A stretch of 64,000 nt of DNA from Alkalilacustris brevis (GCF_003350345.1 NZ_QNVJ01000064.1:248001-312000), one strand, 5' to 3'. Shown: positions 35,535 to 45,674, numbered from the stretch's first letter. Made by a program: numbers and translations. The notes: a model not told the origin generated them from the sequence alone.

Positions 35535-36200
35535 ATGGAACGGGCATTGATCATCGGCGCGTCAGGCGGGATCGGCGGCGCGGTTGCGGCGCAGCTTTCC
35601 CGCGAGGGTGTCGCGGTCGAGGGGCTTTCGCGGCGCGAACACGGCTTTGACCTCTGTGCGCCTGAAACGGTCGAGGCGCAGCTTACCCGTCGCGACGGGC
35701 CCTATGATCTGGTCTTCATCGCCACGGGCGCGCTCGAGCTTGACGGGCGGTTGCCGGAAAAGGCGCTGCGGCAGGTAACGGCCGAGGGGCTTGCGCGGCA
35801 ATTCGCGGTCAACGCCATAGGTCCTGCGCTGATCCTGCGCCACGCCGCGCGGCTGCTGCCCCGCGACAGGCGCTCGGTGCTGGCGGCGCTTTCGGCCCGG
35901 GTGGGGTCGATTGCGGATAATCGGGCGGGTGGCTGGTATGGCTATCGCGCGGCCAAGGCCGCCCTGAACCAGATCGTTCATGGTGCGGCGATCGAACTGG
36001 CGCGCACCCATCCAGAGGCCATCTGCGTGGCGCTGCATCCCGGCACGGTTGCGACCGGACTGACCGCGGCCTATCGCGGGCGATACCCGGCGGTGCCGCC
36101 CGATCAGGCGGCCGCGCGGCTGCTGAAGGTCTGCGCAGGCCTCACGCCCGAACAGAGCGGGGGCTTTTACGACTACAGCGGCACGGCGGTGCCCTGGTAG
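35535..36200 (+). CDS. Short-chain dehydrogenase/reductase
   Basis: A 221-residue SDR. The N-terminal ALIIGASGGIGGAVAAQLSREG is the cofactor-binding motif; the catalytic Tyr and Lys are in GGWYGYRAAKAALNQI, preceded by LSARVGSI with the Ser. VALHPGTVATGL is a further family landmark. The size and GGWYGYRAAKAALN sequence resemble the CsgA-type SDR group. Substrate is unknown. It is divergent from the leuA leader region. Confidence 0.9.
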   Translation: MERALIIGASGGIGGAVAAQLSREGVAVEGLSRREHGFDLCAPETVEAQLTRRDGPYDLVFIATGALELDGRLPEKALRQVTAEGLARQFAVNAIGPALILRHAARLLPRDRRSVLAALSARVGSIADNRAGGWYGYRAAKAALNQIVHGAAIELARTHPEAICVALHPGTVATGLTAAYRGRYPAVPPDQAAARLLKVCAGLTPEQSGGFYDYSGTAVPW

Positions 36201-36254
36201 CGATGCCGGGCCGGTGGCCGCCCCTGGCCCGCGCGCGCCGGATGTGCAGGCGGC

Positions 36255-37727
36255 TCAGCCGCCGTCGCCCGGCCCCTCGGGCATGACGGGCGTGTCTTCG
36301 CCGGTGGTGCCGTCGCTCAGCGCGCCGTCTTCCCATGTGCCCGAAACCGTCTGCCCGCCGGCATAGCGCAGCACGCCCTCACCGTGGCGCTGGCCGGCGC
36401 GGAAGCTGCCCTCGTAGACGTCGCCGGTGGAATAGGTGGCGAGGCCCTGGCCCTCGATCTCGCCCGCGACCCAGTCGCCTTCATAGGTGAAGCCGTCGGG
36501 CATCTCCAGACGGCCCTGGCCGTGGCGCTCGCCGCTGCGGAACTGGCCATCATAGACCGAACCGTCGGGATACCGCGCGACACCCTGGCCGTGGCGCTGG
36601 CCGGCGGCCCATTCGCCCTCGTAGCGGTAGCCATCGGGGTGGGTCATCACGCCCTGCCCGTGGTTCTGCCCGTCGCGGAACGCCCCCTCATAAACCATGC
36701 CGTCGGCAAACTGAGCTACCCCCTCGCCGCTGATCACGCCGCGCGACCAGCCGCCCTCGAAACTGGAGCCATCGGCGAATTCCATGCGGCCCTGGCCATC
36801 GGGCACGCCGCTGCGGAACTGGCCTTCATAGACCGAACCATCGGCATAGGTGGCGCGGCCTTCGCCTTCGATCCGGCCGGCGACCCAATCGCCCTCGTAG
36901 GAAAAGCCTTCGGCACTGTCATAGCGGCCGCTGCCGTGGCGCTGGTCATTCTCGAAGCGGCCGACATAGGTTGCGCCGTCGTCATAGGTGACACGGCCAT
37001 CGCCGTGGCGCTGGCCGGCCAGGAAGCCGCCCTCGTAGACATCGCCATTGGCATATTCGAGCCGGCCGTCCCCCTCCATCTGCCCGGCCTGCCACTGGCC
37101 TTCGTAGAGGGCTCCATCGGCCATGGTCAGCCGGCCTTCGCCTTCGCGCTCGCCGTCCTCGACCCGGCCTTCATAAACTGCGCCATCGGCATAGGTGATC
37201 CGGGCCTCGCCGCGTTTGATGCCTTCGTCCCACGCGCCCTCGTAGCGATAGCCGCCTGGGCTTTCCATCACGCCCTGGCCGTGATGGCGGCCGGTCAGAA
37301 AGCCGCCCTCGTAGGTGACGCCATTGGCGTATTCGACGCGCCCCTCGCCCGTCATCTCGCCGGTGTCCCAGTCGCCTTCGTAGTGGCCGCCATCGGCGAA
37401 GACCATGCGGCCATGCCCGTGCGGGCGCCCGCGCAGGAACATGCCCTCGTAAACAGCGCCGTTGGGATAGCGCGCCACCCCCTGGCCGGTGATTTCGCCC
37501 TCGACCCATTCGCCGGAATACTCGAACCCGTTGGGCAGCCGGTAAGTGCCCTGGCCATGCTGACGACCGTCGCGGAAGGTGCCCTCATAGACACCGCCAT
37601 TATCGTATTGCCTGACAACAATCTCGCCCGGCTCCTGCGCCCAGGTCGCGCTGCCCTGCGCCAACAACGCCACCGCACCCAGACCTGCCGCCATGATCGT
37701 GCCGCGGCAACCGCCGATATCCGCCAT
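36255..37727 (-). CDS. Exported MORN-repeat protein
   Basis: A 490-residue protein with a signal-peptide-like N-terminus (IMAAGLGAVALLAQGSATWAQ) followed by about eighteen consecutive 23-residue MORN repeats of the form YEGxFxxGxxHGxGxxxxxDG, from about residue 38 to 450, and an acidic tail. MORN arrays form elongated beta-hairpin rods and bind lipids or proteins. Periplasmic or surface location is inferred. The start at 37727 is supported by GAGGG upstream; the frame extends to 37940. The repeats make the DNA itself internally repetitive. Confidence 0.85.
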   Translation of the reverse strand: MADIGGCRGTIMAAGLGAVALLAQGSATWAQEPGEIVVRQYDNGGVYEGTFRDGRQHGQGTYRLPNGFEYSGEWVEGEITGQGVARYPNGAVYEGMFLRGRPHGHGRMVFADGGHYEGDWDTGEMTGEGRVEYANGVTYEGGFLTGRHHGQGVMESPGGYRYEGAWDEGIKRGEARITYADGAVYEGRVEDGEREGEGRLTMADGALYEGQWQAGQMEGDGRLEYANGDVYEGGFLAGQRHGDGRVTYDDGATYVGRFENDQRHGSGRYDSAEGFSYEGDWVAGRIEGEGRATYADGSVYEGQFRSGVPDGQGRMEFADGSSFEGGWSRGVISGEGVAQFADGMVYEGAFRDGQNHGQGVMTHPDGYRYEGEWAAGQRHGQGVARYPDGSVYDGQFRSGERHGQGRLEMPDGFTYEGDWVAGEIEGQGLATYSTGDVYEGSFRAGQRHGEGVLRYAGGQTVSGTWEDGALSDGTTGEDTPVMPEGPGDGG

Positions 37728-37923
37728 GCGATACGCCCTCGCTTGCCTCACCTGAGCCCCCGTAACCTGTTGCCCCCCGGCGGTGCCGAGACTAGATGAC
37801 CCCCTTGCACCTGGCAAGCTTTTGTCCCCGCTCAAGGCGCAAGACCGCCGGGAAAGGCACGCGGTAGCGACCATCCGCGGATCGCCATTCAGAACATGTC
37901 TTGGCCCAGCGGCTGCCGCGTCA

Positions 37924-39597
37924 TCAGCGGACGCCCGCACGCTTCAGCCCCTCGAGATACAGGTCAAGCTGCCCGCTGCGCCTGAGGTAGAACAGCCGCG
38001 ACCTGGCAAGCGCGAGGCTGAAATCGGGCCGCACCCGCGCCAGACTTTCCCGCACCTGCGAGATCTGCCGCTTGTCGCCCAGATGGCCAAGGGCCGCCAG
38101 CAGGTTCGCCTGCGCCGAGTAATGCGCATTGGGCACCTGAACGGCACGCCGCGCCACCCGGACGGCGGCTTTGAAATCCTCGCCGAACAAAAGCGCAAGC
38201 GACATGTAGGAATGAAACGCCCAGCGAAACGGGTCATGCGGGCTCAACTCGATCGCCCGTTCGAAATGCTGGATGGATTCGGCAATCCGCCCCTCATAGG
38301 CCAGCGAGTCGCCAAGCCCGCAATGCGACACCGCCAGATAGGGGTTCAGGTCCAACGCGTGCTCCAGCGCATCGATGGCCAGATCATACTCGCGCCGGGC
38401 AAGCCGCACCCGGCCGAGCGCGAAATAGCCCTGCGGATCGCGATCGTCGCGCTCAAGCCCCTGCAGCGCCAGCGTCAGCGCATCATCCAGCCGCGCCTGG
38501 CTCGCCGGATCCTCGAAATAGACCATGCCCAGCGTGATCGCATAGGCGAGGCGGGTATACGGCTCGGCGAATTCCGGGTCGGTCCGGATTGCCATGCGCA
38601 GGAAATCGCGCGCACGGCGATTGCTTGGCGCGGTGAACCTGTAGAATTCGCTCATACCCAGATGATAAAGTTCCCAGGCACCGCGGTTTTCGCGTGGTGT
38701 CCGCTGCGCCCGGCGCTGCTCGAACCCGCCGACCTCGACCGCCAGCCGCGAGGCGATGAGGCCGCACAGCTCGTCCTGGAAGTCGAAAAGCCGTGTCATG
38801 TCGAGGTCGAACCGGTCCGCCCAGATGGCACGCATCGACCTGACCTCGATGGCTTCCGCTGAAATGCGCATCCGGTCGGCGGATTTGCGCACGCTGCCGG
38901 TGACAACATGGGTCGCGCCAAGCTGCCGGGCGATGGCATCGACCCCCTCGCCGGACTTGCGGAAGGCAAAGGCCGGGTTGCGCGCAACAACATTCATCCA
39001 GCGGTGCTTGCTGAGGCAGTTCAGGATATCCTCAGTGATGCCGTCAGCAAAGAAGCCGCCGCTGTTATCGGTGGAGCGGTTCTCGAACGGCAGCACGGCA
39101 ATCACCGGGCGCATCAACCCCGGCTCTGGGTGGGGCGCAGCCGGAGCAGCCGGGGTTGATGCGCCCCCGCCCGTCACCTCCTGCAGAAAGCGGAAACCCC
39201 GCCCATGCACCGTGCGGATCGTGTGCTGCGCGCTTCCGCTATCGCCCAGCGCCTGACGCAGCGCCTTTACCTGGCTGCTCAGCGCGGTCTCTGAAACGGC
39301 ACGACCGCCCCAGAGCGTGCGAAAGATTTCATCGCGCGAAACCGTCCTGTCGCGGTTTTCCATCAACAAGAGCAGCAGGTCGAAGGTGAGCGGCTCCAGC
39401 GGGACACGCCGGCCATTGCGATGCAGTTCAAACTTGGCGGTATCGACCGAAAAGGGACCGAAGTGGCGAACCGCACCCAACCCTGCCCCGTCAGGGCCGA
39501 GGGCCACGCCATGCACGCGGCGTCTTGCAGGCGGGCTTTCCCCTCCGGGTTTTCCGGAAAGATCGACAACGGCCGAGGCTGAGGTCTGTCCAGGCAT
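37924..39597 (-). CDS. Winged-helix (OmpR-type) regulator with TolB-like and TPR regions
   Basis: A 557-residue protein. The DNA-binding domain (about 45-140) has FGPFSVDTAKFELHRNGRRVPLEPLTFDLL and SETALSSQVKALRQALGD ... IRTVHGRGFRFL, as in CadC/HilA-like regulators. A central RPVIAVLPFENRSTDNSGGFFADGITEDIL resembles the adenylate-cyclase-associated TolB-like domain. The C-terminus is TPR-rich (YFALGRVRLARREYDLAIDALEHALDLNPY ...). No membrane segment or cyclase domain is evident. The chosen start is ATG 39597; TTG 39657 is an alternative. Targets unknown. Confidence 0.82.
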   Translation of the reverse strand: MPGQTSASAVVDLSGKPGGESPPARRRVHGVALGPDGAGLGAVRHFGPFSVDTAKFELHRNGRRVPLEPLTFDLLLLLMENRDRTVSRDEIFRTLWGGRAVSETALSSQVKALRQALGDSGSAQHTIRTVHGRGFRFLQEVTGGGASTPAAPAAPHPEPGLMRPVIAVLPFENRSTDNSGGFFADGITEDILNCLSKHRWMNVVARNPAFAFRKSGEGVDAIARQLGATHVVTGSVRKSADRMRISAEAIEVRSMRAIWADRFDLDMTRLFDFQDELCGLIASRLAVEVGGFEQRRAQRTPRENRGAWELYHLGMSEFYRFTAPSNRRARDFLRMAIRTDPEFAEPYTRLAYAITLGMVYFEDPASQARLDDALTLALQGLERDDRDPQGYFALGRVRLARREYDLAIDALEHALDLNPYLAVSHCGLGDSLAYEGRIAESIQHFERAIELSPHDPFRWAFHSYMSLALLFGEDFKAAVRVARRAVQVPNAHYSAQANLLAALGHLGDKRQISQVRESLARVRPDFSLALARSRLFYLRRSGQLDLYLEGLKRAGVR

Positions 39598-39805
39598 CGC
39601 GGTTCCCGAGATCTGCCGCTCAAGGGCCGGACGCTGCCCGCAAGCACCGAGCTGCAATCCTGCGTCAGCGCCGCGGCACCTTCGGCGTCAAGGCTGTATT
39701 ATCCACGAAAATGCTTGAAAATGCAAATGAGCCACACCTTTTCCACGGCGCCACGCCCCGACCGCAACTGGCCGGGGCGGGTGCTGTAGGGGCGTGGTCC
39801 AACTG

Positions 39806-40702
39806 TCACCCGGCCGGGTTGCGCGCCGAAATGAACCAGGACGAACTGTCCATGACGATGCCGTCGCTGTCGCGTTTCTGCCGGTTGATTGCCTCTTCCA
39901 GCGCGGCCTCGATCTGCGTGCGCTTTTCCTCGGCCTCGGCGCCGGCCTCGCGGAACACTTCACCCGCCGGGCCGATGGCAAGTTGAAAGGCGATCGCGTC
40001 CTTCACATCGTGGCCGATCATCACCGGCGCGTCGATCCGTTCAAAGGTGATGTCTTCGTAACCGGCGATCTCCATCATTTTGCGCACCGTCGGCTCGTCG
40101 GACATCGAGAACGGGCCTGGTCCGCAGGTGCGAGCGTCCTCACCCGGTGGTGGCAGGAAGCGCAGCACCTCCTGCTTGGCCATCGACAGCCAGGGGTTAT
40201 CCTCGGGACTGCGCCAGACGATATGCACCATCCGCCCACCGGGCTTGAGCGACTTGCGCATGTTCCGCAGCCCTGCGACGGGGTTTGCAAAGAACATCGT
40301 CCCGAACCGTGCAAAGGCGAAATCGAATTCCGCCTCGGGCAGGGCGACTTCGGCGTCACCGCGTACGAAGCTGACATTCTTCAGCCCGGTCTCGGCCAGA
40401 TCCTTGCGGGCTATTTCCAGGAACATGTCGCAACAGTCGATCCCGACGACCTGGCCATCCGGCCCGACCATGCGCGCCAGCTTGAGCGCGGTATCCCCCC
40501 AGCCGCAGCCGACATCGACGGCCCTGTCACCCTCGCGCACCGGCAGTTTGGGAAAGACGGCCTCGCTGTGGCGGGTCAGCCCGCCGACCAGGATATGCCG
40601 GAAACGGTTGAACTTGGGCCCGAGCACCTCGTTCCAGAATTGCACGAACTCCGAATCCGCGCCCTGTCCGGGTACCTGTTGCAGCGTTTCTGTCTGTGTC
40701 AT
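39806..40702 (-). CDS. Class I SAM-dependent methyltransferase
   Basis: A 298-residue protein with SAM-binding motif I AVDVGCGWGDTALKLARMVG, motif II/post I VVGIDCCDMFLEIARKD, acidic loop GDAEVALPEAEFDFAFARFGTMFF and the post-motif LKPGGRMVHIVWR. It resembles the Methyltransf_11/UbiE-like group; a small molecule is the likely substrate. The start at 40702 is chosen (MTQTETLQQ); the frame extends to 40753. It sits downstream of irr on the same strand with a 168-bp gap. Confidence 0.88.
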   Translation of the reverse strand: MTQTETLQQVPGQGADSEFVQFWNEVLGPKFNRFRHILVGGLTRHSEAVFPKLPVREGDRAVDVGCGWGDTALKLARMVGPDGQVVGIDCCDMFLEIARKDLAETGLKNVSFVRGDAEVALPEAEFDFAFARFGTMFFANPVAGLRNMRKSLKPGGRMVHIVWRSPEDNPWLSMAKQEVLRFLPPPGEDARTCGPGPFSMSDEPTVRKMMEIAGYEDITFERIDAPVMIGHDVKDAIAFQLAIGPAGEVFREAGAEAEEKRTQIEAALEEAINRQKRDSDGIVMDSSSWFISARNPAG

Positions 40703-40870
40703 GCGCGCCTCCCATGCTGATTTGCACAAGCATGTCGCGAAGCCCGCCACCATGCTTGAGGGAAATCTGGAGAAAACATGAGGAGCGCGTGGATTCGTAC
40801 GGTGGCCGCCTTCACCCGCGTCCGCGCGCAGGCGGCCCGCCTGAAATCCTTTCGCCGAAGCGGGGCCGGA

Positions 40871-41320
40871 TCAGTCCGCCTTGCGGCGCAGACGGATCAC
40901 CACATCGACACGCGCAATCTCGGCATTCCGGGGCGGGCTGGGCAGGCGCGCGATTTCCATTTCGCTGGCCGGCGCATCCGTCAGCTCAGCCGTGTCTTCC
41001 CAGTAGAAATGCGGGTGGTCGTCGATCCGGGTGTCGAAATAGCTTCGCGCCCCGTCCACCGTAACCTCCTGCATCAGCCCCGCATCGCAGAAGGCACGCA
41101 GGGTGTTGTAGACAGTGGCAAGCGAAACCCGCTCGCCCGCGGCCTTGGCGGCGCTGAACAGGCTTTCGGCGGTGACATGCCGGTGCTGGCCATCACCCAC
41201 GAGAAGCTCTGCCAGACTTAGGCGTTGCCGGGTCGGGCGCAGCCCGGCACGGGCAAGCCAGTTTGCGGCGCTGTGCGTCGCGGCATCAACGGCATTGATC
41301 TGGGTTTTCTGCGTGGTCAT
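40871..41320 (-). CDS. irr: Iron response regulator Irr (Fur family)
   Basis: A 149-residue Fur-fold protein. The HTH region contains LRPTRQRLSLAELLVGDGQHRHVTAESLF and VSLATVYNTLRAFCDAGL. The HxH motif in DDHPHFYWED is characteristic of Irr, which binds heme and is degraded or released when heme/iron is plentiful. It lacks the CxxC zinc motifs of Fur. It is divergent from fabA, an arrangement common in Rhodobacterales. The start at 41320 gives MTTQKTQIN. Confidence 0.92.
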   Translation of the reverse strand: MTTQKTQINAVDAATHSAANWLARAGLRPTRQRLSLAELLVGDGQHRHVTAESLFSAAKAAGERVSLATVYNTLRAFCDAGLMQEVTVDGARSYFDTRIDDHPHFYWEDTAELTDAPASEMEIARLPSPPRNAEIARVDVVIRLRRKAD

Positions 41321-41501
41321 GTGGTAAATAATAGGTCTGCCCGTTACGGTTTTCAAACGCTTTCACTGCATCACCGGGCGCGCCGGCACAATCGCGACGT
41401 CTGTCCGGCTGACCGTGGGCGCCGCGCCCTGCAGACTTGCCAGCGCCGCGACCGCGATGATAGAGGTGCGGCTGACCAGAATGAGGAAGGAATATCCCCC
41501 G

Positions 41502-42011
41502 ATGCCCGATTTCCCGAGCCATTTCGACAAGGAGGCTCTGCTGGCCTGCGCAAGGGGCGAATTGTTCGGGCCGGGCAACGCGCAGCTGCCTGCGCCGCCC
41601 ATGCTGATGATGGATCGCATCACCGACATTTCGGGCGACGGCGGCGAACATGGCAAGGGCCATGTGGTGGCCGAATTCGACATCACTCCCGACCTGTGGT
41701 TCTTCGAGTGCCATTTTCCCGGCAATCCGATCATGCCGGGCTGCCTGGGCCTTGACGGGCTGTGGCAGCTGACCGGGTTCAACCTGGGCTGGCGTGGCTG
41801 GCAGGGGCGTGGCTATGCGCTGGGGGTGGGCGAGGTCAAGTTGACCGGCATGGTGCGCCCCGACCGCAAGCTGCTGCGCTATTTCGTGGATTTCACCAAG
41901 GCGGTGCAGACCCGCCGGCTGACCATGGGGGTTGCCGATGGCCGCGTCGAAGCCGATGGTGAAACCATCTATTTGGTCAAGGACATGAAGGTCGCCCTTT
42001 CGGAAACCTGA
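41502..42011 (+). CDS. fabA: 3-hydroxyacyl-[acyl-carrier-protein] dehydratase FabA
   Basis: A 169-residue dehydratase/isomerase that introduces the cis double bond in unsaturated fatty-acid synthesis. The catalytic His is in [21 protein letters not shown], which also carries the catalytic Asp; the [12 protein letters not shown] segment is typical. It is first of fabA-fabB-fabI. AGGAAGG precedes the ATG at 41502. The frame extends upstream to 41415 but the family N-terminus ([10 protein letters not shown]) is at 41502. Confidence 0.96.
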   Translation: MPDFPSHFDKEALLACARGELFGPGNAQLPAPPMLMMDRITDISGDGGEHGKGHVVAEFDITPDLWFFECHFPGNPIMPGCLGLDGLWQLTGFNLGWRGWQGRGYALGVGEVKLTGMVRPDRKLLRYFVDFTKAVQTRRLTMGVADGRVEADGETIYLVKDMKVALSET

Positions 42012-42036
42012 TCAACAGCTATTCAAGGAGAGCGCA

Positions 42037-43266
42037 ATGCGCCGTGTCGTCGTTACCGGGCTCGGGATCATCGCGCCCATAGGCAATTCCGCCGCCGAGG
42101 TCGAAGCCAGCCTGCGCGCGGGCCGTTCGGGGATCGTGGCCGCGCCCGAATATGCCGAACTGGGCTTTCGCAGTCAGATCCACGGCAAACCGCAGATCGC
42201 GCTGGAAGACCATATCGACAAACGACAGCTGCGGTTCATGGGGGCCGGTGCCGCCTATAATTATCTGGCAATGGAACAGGCCATCGCCGATAGCGGCCTT
42301 GAAGAGGCCGATATCTCGAACCCGCGCAGCGGTCTGGTGACGGGCTCGGGCGGGCCGTCGACCTCGAACTTCTTTCTTGCGCACAACATCGTGAAGGAAA
42401 AGGGCAGCCCCAAGCGGATGGGCCCTTTCATGGTCACCCGCTGCATGAGCAGCACCAATTCGGCCTGCCTGGCCACGCCGTTCAAGATCAAGGGCGTGAA
42501 CTATTCCATCACCTCGGCCTGTTCGACCAGCGCGCATTGCATCGGCCACGGCGCCGAGCTGATCCAGATGGGCAAGCAGGACATTGTCTTTGCCGGCGGC
42601 GGCGAGGAACTGGATTGGACGCTTTCCTGCCTGTTCGACGCGATGGGCGCGATGTCGTCGAAGTACAATGACGCGCCCGAGACCGCCTCGCGCCCCTTTG
42701 ATGCCACGCGCGACGGCTTTGTCATCGGCGGCGGCGGTGGGATGCTGGTGCTCGAGGAACTGGAGCACGCCAAGGCGCGCGGCGCCAAGATCTATGCCGA
42801 ACTGACCGGCTATGGCGCCACCTCCGATGGCTATGACATGGTCGCGCCCTCGGGCGAGGGCGGCGAGCGGTCGATGCGGCTGGCGCTGGACACCCTGCCT
42901 GCAGGGCGGCGGATCGACTACATCAACGCGCATGGCACCTCGACGCCCGCGGGCGACGTGACCGAAGTGGAAGCCGTGCGCCGCGTCTTTGGCGAGGGCG
43001 ACATGCCGCCCATCGCCTCGACCAAATCGCTCACCGGGCACAGCCTTGGCGCCACCGGCGTGCACGAGGCGATCTACAGCCTCCTGATGATGCAGGGAAG
43101 TTTCATCGCCGCCTCGGCAAATATCACCGAGCTGGACCCGGCCCTGAAACCCGGCGAAATCGTTACCGAACTGCGCGAGGGGGTCGAGCTGGACAGCGTC
43201 CTGTCCAACAGCTTCGGCTTTGGCGGCACCAACGCGACACTCGTTTTAAGCAAATTTCTGGATTGA
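42037..43266 (+). CDS. fabB: 3-oxoacyl-[acyl-carrier-protein] synthase I FabB
   Basis: A 409-residue beta-ketoacyl-ACP synthase. The active-site cysteine is in [14 protein letters not shown] near residue 165, and two catalytic histidines are in [11 protein letters not shown] and [13 protein letters not shown]. With FabA it extends unsaturated acyl chains. AAGGAG precedes the ATG. It lies 25 nt after fabA and 15 nt before fabI. Confidence 0.96.
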   Translation: MRRVVVTGLGIIAPIGNSAAEVEASLRAGRSGIVAAPEYAELGFRSQIHGKPQIALEDHIDKRQLRFMGAGAAYNYLAMEQAIADSGLEEADISNPRSGLVTGSGGPSTSNFFLAHNIVKEKGSPKRMGPFMVTRCMSSTNSACLATPFKIKGVNYSITSACSTSAHCIGHGAELIQMGKQDIVFAGGGEELDWTLSCLFDAMGAMSSKYNDAPETASRPFDATRDGFVIGGGGGMLVLEELEHAKARGAKIYAELTGYGATSDGYDMVAPSGEGGERSMRLALDTLPAGRRIDYINAHGTSTPAGDVTEVEAVRRVFGEGDMPPIASTKSLTGHSLGATGVHEAIYSLLMMQGSFIAASANITELDPALKPGEIVTELREGVELDSVLSNSFGFGGTNATLVLSKFLD

Positions 43267-43281
43267 GCCGGGGAAAACCGA

Positions 43282-44070
43282 ATGGCCGAATTGATGAAGG
43301 GCAAGCGCGGGCTCATCATGGGCGTCGCGAACGAACGTTCGATCGCCTGGGGTATTGCCAAAGCGCTGGCTGATGAAGGCGCAGAGCTTGCCTTTACCTA
43401 CCAGGGTGAAGCCTTCGGAAAACGGGTGGAGCCGCTGGCGGCATCGGTCGGCTCAGACATCCTCGTGGATGTGGATGTGACCGACGATGCCTCGATGGAC
43501 GCAGCCTTCGCGCACCTGCGCGAAAAATGGGGCAGCATGGATTTTCTGGTCCATGCGATAGCCTTCTCCGACAAGAAGGAACTGCACGGCCGTTTCATTC
43601 ATACCAGCCGCGAGAACTTCACCAACTCGTTGTTGATCTCGAGCTATTCCTTCATCGATGTGGCGCGCCGCGCCTCCGAGATGATGCCGGATGGTGGCAC
43701 GCTGCTGACGCTGACCTACCAGGGCTCGAACCGGGTGACGCCGTTCTACAACGTGATGGGCGTGGCAAAGGCGGCGCTGGAATCGGCAGTGCGCTACCTT
43801 GCCAACGATCTGGGGCCTGACGGTATTCGCGTGAACGCCATTTCGCCGGGGCCGATGAAGACACTGGCGGGCGCGGCCATTGGCGGCGCGCGGCGCACCT
43901 ATCGCCAGGCCGAGCTGAATTCGCCCCTGCGCGCCAACCCCACGCTTGAGGCAGTGGGCGGCACTGCCGTCTACCTGGCCAGCGATTACGGAGCCTGCAC
44001 CACGGGCGAAATCTTGCATGTCGATGGCGGCTATCACGTGATCGGGATGCCGCAGTCGGAGAATATCTGA
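43282..44070 (+). CDS. fabI: Enoyl-[acyl-carrier-protein] reductase FabI
   Basis: A 262-residue SDR-type NADH enoyl-ACP reductase. GLIMGVANERSIAWGIAKAL is the characteristic cofactor motif and YNVMGVAKAALESAVRYLA carries the catalytic Tyr-x6-Lys. DGIRVNAISPGPMKTLA follows. It completes each elongation cycle and ends the fabABI operon. A weak CCCCG/CGGGG hairpin lies about 14 nt past the stop. Confidence 0.96.
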   Translation: MAELMKGKRGLIMGVANERSIAWGIAKALADEGAELAFTYQGEAFGKRVEPLAASVGSDILVDVDVTDDASMDAAFAHLREKWGSMDFLVHAIAFSDKKELHGRFIHTSRENFTNSLLISSYSFIDVARRASEMMPDGGTLLTLTYQGSNRVTPFYNVMGVAKAALESAVRYLANDLGPDGIRVNAISPGPMKTLAGAAIGGARRTYRQAELNSPLRANPTLEAVGGTAVYLASDYGACTTGEILHVDGGYHVIGMPQSENI

Positions 44071-44134
44071 GCCTGCACTCCCCGGCCACGCGGGGCGCTC
44101 TTCGCTTGTATCCGGTCAGCCCGCGCGCACCTAT

Positions 44135-45076
44135 TCAGGCGCGGGCGCGACGCTCCAGCCGCCGATAGACCCAAGGCATCACCAGCGGCGTCAGATACAT
44201 GGGAAACTGATAGACGCCCAGAAACAGCAATAGCCCCAGCGCCAGATCGGGTGGAAGCGCGCCGAAGAACAGCGCAAGGTTGCGGTTGCCCGCGATGATC
44301 CCGATGGCCGGGGCGGCGTTGCGCGCGCCAGCCTGCCGCGCCAGCGCCCAGGCCAGGATCTGCGCGCCGAAGTTCAGCACCAGAAGCAGCGCAAGGATCC
44401 ACCAGAACTCGGGCGCGCCGCTCAACAGCGCGGGGCTGACCGCCGACATCAGCGCCACGACCACGGCCATCATGCTCAGCGCCGTGAGCCCGTCGATCGC
44501 CTGCACCGAGCCGGGGCTGCCAAAACGCGGCACCAGCGCACGCAACAAAAGGCCACCGCCGCCAGCCACCGCGATGATCGCCATCAGCCGCCCCGCCGCC
44601 GCAAGCGTGGCGCCCGCATCGCCGAACACCGGCATCAGCCACAGCACCGGCAGCGCCGTGAGCGGCAACAGCGCCGTGCCCAGCACAAGCTGGCGCAGGG
44701 CCGGCACCGGGTCGGAGCCCGACAGCACCGCCAGACCGGGGCTGCCCGAAATCGGGCTGGCCGCCAAGAGCAGCACCACGCCGATTCCGATCAGGCTGTC
44801 AGCCCAGCCCGCCAGGAACAGCACCCCCAGCGCCAGCATCGGTGGCAAGGTCTGCAACACCAGCGTCAGCGCAACCTGCCCCGGCAATTCCGCCAGACGC
44901 GGGCGCGCCGCCGCAGGCCCGATGCGCAGCGCCGCCAGAAACAGCAGGAAGGCGATGATCGGCACGATGGCCGGTTGCAGGTGTTGCGCCAGCCCCGGCA
45001 GCGCCACCCCAAGGACCAGCCCGCCCACCAGAACCAGCCGCCCGTTGCGGGCGCTCCACCACAGAAAGCGCAGCAT
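44135..45076 (-). CDS. BASS (bile acid:sodium symporter)-like membrane transporter
   Basis: A 313-residue protein with about nine to ten membrane helices. ASPISGSPGLAVLSG and the GNRNLALFFGAL segment resemble the conserved core motifs of the BASS superfamily, sodium-coupled organic-anion transporters. Substrate is unknown. It lies 2 nt after a MarR-like gene and near the 5-oxoprolinase gene, so a substrate related to that enzyme is plausible (inference). It could also belong to another ten-helix family. Confidence 0.65.
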   Translation of the reverse strand: MLRFLWWSARNGRLVLVGGLVLGVALPGLAQHLQPAIVPIIAFLLFLAALRIGPAAARPRLAELPGQVALTLVLQTLPPMLALGVLFLAGWADSLIGIGVVLLLAASPISGSPGLAVLSGSDPVPALRQLVLGTALLPLTALPVLWLMPVFGDAGATLAAAGRLMAIIAVAGGGGLLLRALVPRFGSPGSVQAIDGLTALSMMAVVVALMSAVSPALLSGAPEFWWILALLLVLNFGAQILAWALARQAGARNAAPAIGIIAGNRNLALFFGALPPDLALGLLLFLGVYQFPMYLTPLVMPWVYRRLERRARA

Positions 45077-45077
45077 C

Positions 45078-45620
45078 CTAGAGCGCCGCCGCCGCGCGCG
45101 CCGCCTGGTCGTAGCTGCCCGACAGCATCCGCATCAGTGCCGCCAGCCGCGACATCTCGGCCTCGTCCAGCCCCAGCTGGCCCGCGCTGCGTAATAGAAG
45201 CGCCGCGCGCACCTCGGCATAGCGCGCGCAGAGCGCCTGCCCCGCATCAGTGATGGCGATGGTCTTCTCCTTGCCCTTGCGCCCCGGCGCGACCAGCCCG
45301 TGACCTTGCAGCTTGCGGATCGCATAATTGGCAAGGTGCGTATCCTCGATGTTGAGCACCAGGCAGATGTCGGCCAGCGTCTTGGGCCGCGCGCGGTGAT
45401 GCACCAGATGCAGGATCAGCACCTCGAGCGGCGACATCGACGGCCCGCCCGCCGCCGCCATGCAGCGCACGATCCAGCGCTGATAGGCGTGCGTCTGCAT
45501 GGTCAGGGCGAATTCAACCTCCGACAGGGCCGGCAGGCTGGCATCGGCCAGATGCGCCGCCGAGACCACCGGGCCGACCCCTGCGCCCTGCGGCCCGCTC
45601 TTTCGCGCCTCATCGGTCAT
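45078..45620 (-). CDS. MarR-like winged-helix regulator
   Basis: A 180-residue protein. The winged-helix region comprises [49 protein letters not shown], given here as [27 protein letters not shown] and [12 protein letters not shown], then [16 protein letters not shown]. It likely regulates itself, the BASS gene and the divergent 5-oxoprolinase gene through a palindrome in the shared upstream region. The start at 45620 is chosen; the frame extends to 45680. Confidence 0.82.
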   Translation of the reverse strand: MTDEARKSGPQGAGVGPVVSAAHLADASLPALSEVEFALTMQTHAYQRWIVRCMAAAGGPSMSPLEVLILHLVHHRARPKTLADICLVLNIEDTHLANYAIRKLQGHGLVAPGRKGKEKTIAITDAGQALCARYAEVRAALLLRSAGQLGLDEAEMSRLAALMRMLSGSYDQAARAAAAL

Positions 45621-45674
45621 GGCTGCGCCCTCATGCCGCCTGCGTTTGCGTTGACCCGATACTTGACCTTTCAC

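Noticed and set aside
36255-37727. Tandem DNA repeats that might be read as a CRISPR-like or satellite array
   Set aside because: They have a 69-bp coding period and encode MORN repeats; there are no spacers. I saw no CRISPR array anywhere in the window.
44084-44099. Terminator after fabI (CCCCG/CGGGG hairpin)
   Set aside because: Only a 5-bp stem and no T-tract; too weak to list as a terminator.
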